A DNA stretch of 18,877 nucleotides from positions 1 through 18,877 of the forward strand of contig JARRNY010000095.1 of NCBI GenBank assembly GCA_037384445.1, given 5' to 3'. Source of the stretch: Thiodiazotropha sp037384445. Lineage in GTDB: Bacteria; Pseudomonadota; Gammaproteobacteria; Chromatiales; Chromatiaceae. The first letter of the stretch is position 1; the number at the start of each line of letters is the position of its first letter. Both the position numbers and the translations under genes were made by a program. The notes under the pieces are model-generated. The model made no database searches. It was given only the letters and a program-made list of their open reading frames with translations, and was not told where the DNA came from. Shown here in pieces: positions 8,207-16,100 of this stretch.

Positions 8207-8437
8207 ATGAGCGGGTATTTACGAATAGAACTATCAGGAGGGCTGTATCATATAGCTTTCCGTGTCGACCGATGGGAGGATATATATCTCAGCGATGTTA
8301 ATCAGCACCAATGGCTTGAGATGCTCGGTAAGGTTTGTAAGCGCTTCAATTGGATATGCCACTCTTACTGTTTGATGAGAAACCACTACCATGCAGTAGT
8401 AGAAACGGTTGAAGCTAATCTGGTAAAAAAAGTGTAG
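8207..8437 (+). pseudogene. Truncated REP-associated / IS200-like Y1 transposase
   Basis: The 76 codons encode the N-terminal half of a Y1 (HUH) transposase of the RAYT type. Visible motifs are GGLYHIAFRVDRWEDIYLSD, then NWICHSYCLMRNHYHAVVET with the metal-binding HxH motif (NHYH), then VEANL. A TAG stops it at 8435-8437, and the helix carrying the catalytic tyrosine, plus the rest of a protein normally about twice as long, is absent. The same frame stays open for another 56 codons after the TAG, but those do not resemble a RAYT tail, so this looks like a deletion junction rather than one nonsense mutation. Such single-copy genes process REP palindromes; I see no clear REP pair beside it. The product is almost certainly inactive. 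Confidence 0.85.
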
Positions 8438-8618
8438 ATTCAGGTTGCTGCTATTGGATTCAGGGTGTTGGCGAGACGGTTGTCAGAATGGCTTGGGGCT
8501 AAGGATCGATCATTAACCTGGGTTTCACGCTTGTGGCGCTGCGAGGCCGGGTTTATTCTTCCTATACCAAGACCAAGAATACGGTTATTCAAGGAGTTCG
8601 TTTCATAAGGAGAGCGTC
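8438..8618. other. Short region after the transposase fragment
   Basis: One open frame (8438-8608, no start codon of its own) continues from the transposase fragment past its stop. It contains FRVLARRLSEWLGAKDRSL, which I do not recognise. A strong AAGGAGAG ribosome site at 8607-8614 belongs to the next gene. Confidence 0.4.
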
Positions 8619-9658
8619 ATGGCAGACAATAATTCTCAGAAGCATGAAAATGGGAAACTACTGGCATTACAAAAGGGCATTTTTGAGCAACATATTTTCG
8701 ATTCTTACTTTAACCTTCGAACTGGAATCGCCCTGCTCGCATTGCTACTTCCATTAGTGCTTTCGGTGTCTTCTTGATCCTGTATAAAGGCTGGCAACGC
8801 GAAGAAAGGGGTTGGTTAAACGAAAACCGAATATTGAATTATGCTGGATTGTGCGCGATAGGAGTTGCCATGTTTCCCATGCAATCGAAGCCGAATTCAG
8901 TCTCAATTCATGGCACATGTGCAGTTCTACTTTTCTTGTTAATGGCATATGTATGCATCTTTCTTGCAGGTGACACTCTGGATGAGTTGAAAGACGAGAA
9001 GCAAAAGCATTGGTACCTGACAACCTACAGAATTCTGGGCGCGCTCATGATTCTGGTGCCGATCATAGCGCTGGTCATTGCCTTCATATTCAGTTGCCTG
9101 GAACAATACACGAGCCTGAAGCAATACACGTTTTTTGTCGAGTGGACTGGCGTGTGGGTGTTCGCGAGTTATTGGCTAGTAAAATCAAGCGAGATGAGCT
9201 TGACCGGAATGGAACGTAGTATAAGTGATGATCCCCCGGCTTCGCTAGACATAAGCAAGACGCATGTCGTTAAAGATATAGATCCCGCGGTACGTAACTA
9301 TCCCACTGGAATACTCGTCGAGGAAGGCGCACAATATGAGATCGATCCGAAAGGGAAGTGGATTGATTGGTTTTGGCCCTGCGGGCCGAACGGCTGGGGG
9401 AATTGGTGTCCCCTCAAATACCTGAACCGCAAGCACGGTAAGCCATTTTTCCTGTTATGTGGAAGCATCGGCAAGAGTGATGCAGATAACCTTTCGTTTT
9501 GCTTTGTCAAGGGACAGACCTGGCATGTTCCCGACAAACTGGATGATATTGAAGACCGCCAGCTTTATTTGTTTGCAAATGACGTACCTTTCGCATATGG
9601 AAACAACAGAAAGTGCAGAAGTGAGCCTCTGATAGTAACCATTACCCGTCTTCGCTAG
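8619..9658 (+). pseudogene. Broken membrane protein fused to a LecA-like lectin domain
   Basis: A strong AAGGAGAG site precedes the ATG at 8619. Frame one encodes 52 residues ending in a hydrophobic stretch (LRTGIALLALLLPLVL) and stops at 8775-8777. The neighbouring frame, open from upstream of 8753, continues with SAFGVFLILYKGWQREERGW and runs to the TAG at 9656-9658. Together they resemble a multi-pass membrane family with LRxGI..LLP, FLxxYKG and AGLxAIGVAxFP motifs. The loop that normally separates the first two helices seems missing, so an out-of-frame internal deletion is likely. At least four hydrophobic segments are visible, then a soluble tail from about 9300 that resembles LecA (PA-IL): a TGILVEEG start and NDVPFAYGNN (9578-9607), against NDVPGTYGNN in LecA as I recall it. 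The gene is AT-rich and probably acquired. A sequencing error is the main alternative. Confidence 0.65.
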
Positions 9659-9803
9659 AGGCAATACGATGCAGAAAGGCGTAAGACAGTTCGCTCATTG
9701 GAAAACTACGCCGCGCTACGGCATAGCCATGGATTACCGTGCGATATCGGTATACTTATGGGACCAGAGTTCAACAAGTCAATGCGAAAGATAGCCAAGT
9801 ACC
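9659..9803. other. Spacer before the acnB remnant
   Basis: No ORF, repeat or promoter that I can support is visible in these bases. The homology to acnB begins abruptly near 9804, which marks the left breakpoint of the duplicated segment. Confidence 0.5.
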
Positions 9804-10194
9804 TGACGACACGGACGATGTGAAGCCGCACTAGGAGGTTCAGGCGCCAAGATCGAGAGGTCTACATAGGCTCCTGCATGCCCAACATCGGTCAATTCCG
9901 CGCTACCGCCAAACTGCTAGAGGTCTCGGGCGAGAGTATTCCCTCCCGCCTGTGGATCACCCCGCCCACCTAGATAGACGAGCAGCAGTTGATGGAGGAG
10001 GGTGTCTACAGCATCTACGCGAGCGCTGGAGCAGCAAAGGCAAGCTGTCAACAGTGGAGGAGTACATGGCCTATGCCACCAAGATCGACTACATGGCACC
10101 GGAGATCTATAAGTATCTCAACTTTGACAAGATGGATAAGTATCTAACGTTCGCCGAGCGGGGGCAGGAGATTGCGATCAAGCTGATTGCCTGA
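9804..10194 (+). pseudogene. Decayed partial copy of the acnB 3' end
   Basis: The sequence follows acnB from about 5216 to the stop codon in the same orientation. It carries TAG stops in the aconitase frame (after GTGAAGCCGCAC and at CCACCTAGATAG), small indels and a deletion of about 160 bp that removes the codons for cluster ligands Cys768 and Cys771. The counterpart of Cys709 survives (GGCTCCTGCATGCCC). The last 52 codons remain open and read GKLSTVEEYMAYATKIDYMA and onward to EIAIKLIA, with many silent changes relative to acnB. That pattern suggests the copy diverged while still under protein-level constraint, or came from a related genome, before it decayed. It has no start of its own and cannot make an aconitase. 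Confidence 0.92.
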
Positions 10195-10205
10195 TGCTCA
10201 GACCA

Positions 10206-10229
10206 GGCCGGAGGGATTAGCCTCCGGCC
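10206..10229 (+). terminator. Hairpin after the acnB remnant
   Basis: A perfect 9-bp stem GGCCGGAGG/CCTCCGGCC closes a GATTAG loop. Compared with the hairpin after intact acnB, one A-T pair has become G-C on both arms, so pairing is preserved. There is no T-run. With the upstream gene dead it may have no present role. Confidence 0.5.
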
Positions 10230-10369
10230 CATATGAGGCGAGATGGCTGTCGGTGAGTGACTGGCATCCATGTCGTCAAGCATAACGTCTAGATACATAG
10301 AGAACATTGTGGGAATATGACAGCTCCATGGAATGTGGCGCTCTATGTCTCAAGCAGCGAGCAACGGAC

Positions 10370-10394
10370 GGTAGTGTTCAGAATTCTGTGTCAT
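10370..10394 (+). mobile_element. IS256-family terminal inverted repeat (left end)
   Basis: GTAGTGTTCAGAATTCTGTG and a few more bases look like the terminal repeat of IS256-type elements as I remember them. The segment lies 31-55 nt upstream of an IS256 transposase start. The acnB-derived repeat stops precisely at this point. No matching right end is found before 10761, so the element is truncated. Confidence 0.65.
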
Positions 10395-10425
10395 TTCTTT
10401 AAACTTACACAAAAAGAGATGATAC

Positions 10426-10707
10426 ATGAAAGAGAGAGTCAATTTCGATGTTGAAAGCGCCATCCAGGCATTGCGTCAGGACAAAGACCTGACCCTGCAT
10501 CTTTTCTCTCCATTGTCGATTTCAAGAATGGTGGTGCGCTATGTAAATGGTGGGACTTCACCGAAATACGCAAACAGGGCGTTGCTGTGCATGGTATTCC
10601 TGACTAAATTACTAATCCATTGCAGTGCCAAAACACTGCTACTATCAGGGTATAAACCCGAATTGAACCCGGCACCCGTTCTGGGCAGGGATAGCCAATA
10701 CGCGTAA
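10426..10707 (+). pseudogene. N-terminal stub of an IS256-family transposase
   Basis: The first 23 residues, MKERVNFDVESAIQALRQDK plus DLT, match the start of IS256-family (DDE) transposases, which begin FDxExAIxALREGKDLTGKDG. After that codon the family resemblance ends, although the frame stays open to 10707 with unrelated residues. The catalytic DDE domain is absent. A second frame over 10503-10607 reads IVDFKNGGALCKWWDFTEIR, then KQGVAVHGIPD and TAA, which I cannot place. The stub is therefore the left tip of an insertion sequence joined to unrelated DNA by deletion. Confidence 0.7.
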
Positions 10708-10760
10708 CTCATCCCCCCGGCCAAGCCCGGATTGGGAGGTTGTCCCCGAGGCGGATATAG
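10608..10760. other. Leader of the signalling operon
   Basis: This must hold the promoter of the kinase operon unless it reads through from upstream. A small perfect hairpin GCAGTG-N6-CACTGC lies at 10622-10639 and a TATAAA at 10651-10656, but no convincing -35 is at the right distance. A GAGGCGGA ribosome site precedes the ATG at 10761. Confidence 0.4.
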
Positions 10761-13199
10761 ATGGCAAAAAGCAAAACCGGTAACCGAGAACCTGAAACCG
10801 AGTTACAGGAATTGTACCGACACAGTCAGTCGCTGTTACGACTCTCCAGAGCGCTCGAGTCGGCGCAGAGTTATGACGAAGTCCTCAGTGCCGCCCAGCA
10901 GGAAATCAATGCCACCATCGGCTACCCAACCGTGTGGGTTTACCTCTTCTCTGAAGATCTCTCCTACGCCGTTCCGCTTGCCGCAGGCGGTACTATCTCT
11001 GAAACCATCATGACCGATGAGTCGACCCTCCGACTCACCATCACGGGCGATCCGATGTTGGAGGAGATCGCTACCGCCAAAGACATTGTAGTGGTTGAGG
11101 ATGCGCGTACTGACCCTCGTACCAATAAGGAGATCGTCAACAGACTGGGTAACCGCACCATTATCAATGCGCCGATTATCTTCTTTGATCGCCATCTTGG
11201 CTGCATCGGCATGGGCACCTTTGGTGACGAGGGAATTCGCGTACCTTCCGAACACGAGAGGACCTATCTCACCGCCGTCTCGAGCCACCTGGCGATAACC
11301 CTCGATCGTATCCATCTTCTGAGTACACGCAAACAGGCGGAGAGGGCCTTAAAGGAACAACAGGATCTTTTAATCGAGGCCCAGCATATCGCCCACATAG
11401 GCAACTGGCGGCACGACATGGTCACCGGGGAGCTCTACTGGTCGGATGAATTCTTCGACATTATCGGTATTGAGCCACAGAAGATCACCGTCGAATTGGG
11501 TACCAAATATATCCACCCCGATGATCTTCCGATATTACAGAAAGCCATGGCGGAGTCTGCCGCCGGCAGAAATGAACTCGAACACGAGTTCCGCATTGTT
11601 CGTCCCGATGGTGAAATCCGCTGGATCCATAACCGCTGGCGCCGTGTTAACGATGACGATGGCAATGAAATCAAACGCGTCGGCACCCATCAGGACATCA
11701 CCGAACGCAAACTGCGGGAACAGGAACTGGAACGTTACAAAAACCATCTCGAAGATGAGGTACAACAGCGTACGGCAGAACTGATGCTGGCGCGGGATGC
11801 GGCGGAAACGGCAAACCGTGCCAAGAGTGTCTTCCTTGCAAACATGAGCCATGAACTGCGCACACCGCTCAACGCGATTCTCGGTTTTTCCCGCATATTA
11901 AACGACGATTCTCACCTGGATAGCGGGCAACGTGAAACGCTCGGTATCATCAATCGTAGCGGAGAACACCTGCTGCAACTGATTAACGACGTGCTGGAGA
12001 TGGCCAAAATCGAGGCAGGGCATTTGCAGCTGTCTCACATACCGTTCGATCTCGGTAATCTGATTCGGGATGTGGTGGAGCTGATGCAAATCCGCTGTCG
12101 GGAAAAGGGGCTCGAACTAACGCTTGATCAATCGTCAAAATTCCCGCGCTTCATCAAGGGTGACGAGGGGCGCCTGCGCCAGATCTTGCTCAACCTGTTG
12201 AGCAATTCAGTAAAGTTCACAGAACACGGTGGAGTAACCGTGCGCCTCAAGGTTCGGAATAATTACCACACACATCTACTGATTGAGGTCGAAGACAGCG
12301 GACCCGGAATCAATACCAATGAGCTGGATCGGATCTTTAAACCCTTCGTACAGTTGAGCGAAGACGCCTCACGTCAGGGCACCGGTCTGGGCCTGGCCAT
12401 CACCCAACAGTTTGTGGAATTGATGGGCGGACGGATCGAAGTCGAAAGCGAACCCGGCAAAGGCACCCTGTTCCGTATTGATCTACCTCTGGAAGCGGTC
12501 GATGAGAATGAAATCTCACACTTCGAGAGTAAATTGAGCGGCAAGGTGATCGGTCTTGCGCCAGGGCAGCCTGCCTACCGCATCCTGATTGCTGAGGATC
12601 AGCGCGATAACCAGCTTTTGCTGAGCCGTCTGATGAATGAACTGGGATTGGAAAACAAAGTGGCGGAAAACGGCAGGCAATGCATCGATATTTTTCAGCA
12701 GTGGCAACCAAACCTGATCTGGATGGACCGACGCATGCCAGTTCTGGATGGGGGCGAGGCCACTCGCCGTATTCGCAATTTGCCAGGTGGCGACAAGGTA
12801 AAGATTATTGCGGTCACCGCTTCGGTTCTGTCAGAACAGCGGCAGGAGATGGTTAGCGCCGGGATGGACGATTTCGTTAATAAACCCTACCGCTTTGAGG
12901 AATTATACGACTGCCTGGCAAGACACCTTGGTCTGCGCTACCGTTATGCCGATAAGGTCATCACCTCCCGCCATAGGACACTGCTCACCCCTGAGGAACT
13001 GGCACAGGTGGAGTCGACGTTACGTCACCACCTGCAACATGCACTGGAAAGCCTGGACGGTGAACGTATTACCAAAGTGGTCGAACAGATCGCAAAAAGC
13101 CATAGCGAGCTGGGGGAGTTACTTACTCGTATGGTTGTAGAGTTCGACTATCCCTCCATCCTGGCGACACTGAGAGAAGTGGAAACACACAATGACTGA
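10761..13199 (+). CDS. GAF-PAS hybrid sensor histidine kinase/response regulator
   Basis: This 812-aa protein is a hybrid two-component kinase. Its order is a GAF domain (about 15-190), one PAS with PAC tail (about 203-318, ending QDITERK), a coiled linker, HisKA (about 354-420) with phospho-acceptor His364 in MSHELRTPLN, and HATPase_c (about 466-580) with N482, D512 (DSGPGI) and GTGLGLAI. A receiver (about 607-725) follows with E612/D613, acceptor D656 in WMDRRMP, and K708. A helical tail (about 740-805, LTPEELAQVESTL...FDYPSIL) ends the protein. No transmembrane segment is seen, so it should be cytoplasmic, sensing through GAF and PAS. The tail lacks an Hpt HxxKG motif. Its stop overlaps the next start by 8 nt, so translation is coupled. 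The signal is unknown. Confidence 0.95.
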   Translation: MAKSKTGNREPETELQELYRHSQSLLRLSRALESAQSYDEVLSAAQQEINATIGYPTVWVYLFSEDLSYAVPLAAGGTISETIMTDESTLRLTITGDPMLEEIATAKDIVVVEDARTDPRTNKEIVNRLGNRTIINAPIIFFDRHLGCIGMGTFGDEGIRVPSEHERTYLTAVSSHLAITLDRIHLLSTRKQAERALKEQQDLLIEAQHIAHIGNWRHDMVTGELYWSDEFFDIIGIEPQKITVELGTKYIHPDDLPILQKAMAESAAGRNELEHEFRIVRPDGEIRWIHNRWRRVNDDDGNEIKRVGTHQDITERKLREQELERYKNHLEDEVQQRTAELMLARDAAETANRAKSVFLANMSHELRTPLNAILGFSRILNDDSHLDSGQRETLGIINRSGEHLLQLINDVLEMAKIEAGHLQLSHIPFDLGNLIRDVVELMQIRCREKGLELTLDQSSKFPRFIKGDEGRLRQILLNLLSNSVKFTEHGGVTVRLKVRNNYHTHLLIEVEDSGPGINTNELDRIFKPFVQLSEDASRQGTGLGLAITQQFVELMGGRIEVESEPGKGTLFRIDLPLEAVDENEISHFESKLSGKVIGLAPGQPAYRILIAEDQRDNQLLLSRLMNELGLENKVAENGRQCIDIFQQWQPNLIWMDRRMPVLDGGEATRRIRNLPGGDKVKIIAVTASVLSEQRQEMVSAGMDDFVNKPYRFEELYDCLARHLGLRYRYADKVITSRHRTLLTPEELAQVESTLRHHLQHALESLDGERITKVVEQIAKSHSELGELLTRMVVEFDYPSILATLREVETHND

Positions 13200-16100
13200 T
13201 CAACCCACCTCTCCTGCAATACAACCGCCGGAGAGTGAAATTCATTACCGCATCCTCTTCGAGAACTCCCCCGTTTCGATCTGGGAGGAGGATTTTTCAG
13301 CGGTTAAGACCCTTTTCGATCAACTACGCCATGAAAGCGTAACAGACATTGAAGCCTACTTCGAAAAGCACCCGGAATCTGTCCAGCAGTGTGCAGATCT
13401 GGTCAAAATCATTGATGTGAACCGGGCAACCCTGAAACTGCATGGCGCCATCAGCAAAGAGGAGTTGCTGGCAGGACTGGCCAACACCTTTACCCCTGAT
13501 TCGTTCAACACCTTCCGCGAGGAACTGGCCTGTCTGTGGCATGGAGAGACAGAGCTTCAGCGCGATGCTGTGGTCAAAACACTGGCTGGCGAACCGCGTA
13601 ATGTCTCTATCTATTTCACTGTCTGTCCAGGCTATGAAGAGACACTTGGCAGAGTTTTTGTTTCACTCATCGACATCACTGAACGCAAACAGAGTGAGCA
13701 GGCGTTATTCGACTCTGAACTGAGAATGACCCGCTTTATCGCCAACCTGCCGGCCTTCTTTTTCACCTTCCGCAAGTCGGCGGATGGAAGGCTCTGTTTC
13801 CCTTACGCCAGTCCGGGTATCAAGACACTATACGGTCTCGAGCCCAAGGATGTGCGCGAAGACATGGCGCCGCTGCACATGTTGGCACATCCGGAAGACC
13901 GTCCTCACATCGAAGCCTGCCTGGAAGAAGCTTTCAGCACACTCGAACCGTTCCACATGGAGTACCGTGTCTGCCGTCCTGGTATGGCTGAGCGCTGGCT
14001 GGAATGCCGCTCGATTGCTGTGTCTGACAGTGAGGGGAAACCTCTCTGGCACGGCATTATGCTCGACATTACCGAGCGCAAAAAGGCTGCAGAAGCGCTC
14101 ATCATAAGCGAACGGCAATACCGCACTTTGGCCGGTGTCATTCCGGACAATATCATCCGCTATGACCGTGAAGGCAGGGTTACCTATCTTAATCCGACAC
14201 TCGAAAAAACGCTGGGTATACATGCCAGCGATAGAATTGGCAAACGTGTACGTGAGTTCCATACCGATGGTAGCTATGAAGCATACGCTCAGGCAATCGA
14301 TACCGTTCTCGCTACTGGAGAAAAACTCGAATTCGAATTCATTCTGCCCAAAAGCGATCCACCGCGCATACATGCCATGCACATGGTGGCCGAGCATAAC
14401 GAACAAGGTGAAATTGCCGGCGTACTGGCCATTAGCCATGACATCACCGAACGAAAACAGAAAGAAAAGGAGCTACTGGCCAGCGAACAGCAGTTCCGCA
14501 GCCTGGTGGAAAACTCCCCCGATAATATTGTCCGTTATGATCGGGAATGCCGCCTCATTTACTACAATCCCACGATGGCTCAGAACATGCCTTTCGATGC
14601 AGAGCTGGCCCTCGGTAAGACGCCGGAGGAACTCGGCTTCGGCGGCCCTGGAGTCAGCGCGGAGTACGAAAAGCACATCCGACAGGTGTTGCAAAACGGT
14701 GAGTCAAGTGACATGGAGCTGACTGTGCCGAACGCTCAAGGCGAGCCGCGTAACAATCTTGTCCGCTTTACCGCCGAGTATGACACTCAGGATGAAGTGT
14801 CTGGTGTACTCGCTATCGGACGAGACATCACCGAGCTCAAACAAGCTGAGCAGGAACGCCAGCTTCATACTGATTTCCTCGCCAAACTGGACCGAATCAA
14901 CCGCGCTATTCAAGGTGCCGAAGATATCGAAACCATGATGGGTAACGTACTTGATGAGACGCTTTCTATCTTCGACTGCGATCGCGCCGTTCTGGTCCAC
15001 CCCTGCGATCCCGATGCCGCCACCTGGACGAGTCCGATGGAGAGAACCAGTCCGGACTATCCTGGACTGGGTACAATGGGTCTGGACATGCCCATGGATC
15101 AGGAAGTGGCGGCGATGTTCGAATTAATGCTGAAGACGCGCGGGGTAGTCAAGTTTGGTCCTGGAACAGATAGGCCCCTGCCGAAAGATGGCGATGAGAT
15201 CTACAACATAAAATCGTTCATGGCCGTGGCCCTTTTTCCCAAAACAGGTAAACCCTGGCAGCTGGGCCTTCACCAGTGTTCCTATGGGCGCCTCTGGACA
15301 GAGGCGGAAGAACAGTTACTGATGGAAATCGGCCGTCGGCTCACAGACGGTCTGACCGGCATGCTGATACAGCGCGATCTGATTGAAAGCGAGGCGAAAT
15401 ACCGTCGCATCGTGGATACAGCCAATGAGGGCATCCTGATTCTGGATGAACATGCGGAGGTCGTTTTCCTTAACGCTCATCTGGCGAAAATGCTTGGTTA
15501 CACGCTGGAAGAACTACAGAACCACCGTGTTACTGACTTTATGCTGCAAGAGGACCTGGCTGATCATCAACAGAAACTGACACGCCGTCATCAAAATCTT
15601 GCCGAAACCTACGAGCGTCGCCTGATCCATAAAGATGGTTCAATCCTGTGGGCACTGATATCAGCCGCCCCCATTTTTGATGGCAACCAATATCGCGGCG
15701 CGCTCTCCATGGTTACCGACATCACCGAACGTAAACTCGCCGCAGATGCATTGCGTCACGAGCAGACGTTACTGAACCGCATCATGGTGACCAGCCCGGT
15801 CGGCATCGCGATGGTAAATCGGAAGGGACAGATCACCTTTGCCAATCCGCAGGCAGAAAGGATCCTGGGATTGAATAAGGAAGCGATCACCCAGCGCACC
15901 TATAACGCACCTGAGTGGAATGCGACAACCATCGACGGTGAACCTATGCCAGACGAGGCGCAACCATTCAGTCGCGTGATGGCGGCTCGTAAGCCTGTAT
16001 TCGATGTCCAGCATGCAATCACCTGGCCGGACGGTCACCACGTGCTGCTATCGATCAATGGTGCCCCCATCTTTGATGCGCAGAACGAAATTGAAGCTGT

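Larger units (their letters stand above)
9804..10369 (+). repeat. Direct repeat, copy 2: acnB 3' end to IS91 start
   Basis: This is the partner of 5216-5942. It covers late acnB, the downstream hairpin, about 115 bp of spacer and the first eight codons of the IS91-type transposase (ATG at 10345-10347). It ends where the IS256 terminal repeat begins at 10370. Confidence 0.9.

Noticed and set aside
8533..8757. A 74-codon plus-strand ORF
   Set aside because: It overlaps the start of the membrane/lectin gene in another frame, has no good ribosome site and no recognisable motif, while the ATG at 8619 has a strong one.
9952..10194. An 80-aa protein of its own
   Set aside because: The last 52 codons are the acnB C-terminus in frame after a deletion; the beginning is out-of-frame acnB. 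It is part of the pseudogene.
13828..14439. 203-codon minus-strand ORF within the multi-PAS kinase
   Set aside because: It is antisense to well-formed PAS domains of the kinase and has no motif support.
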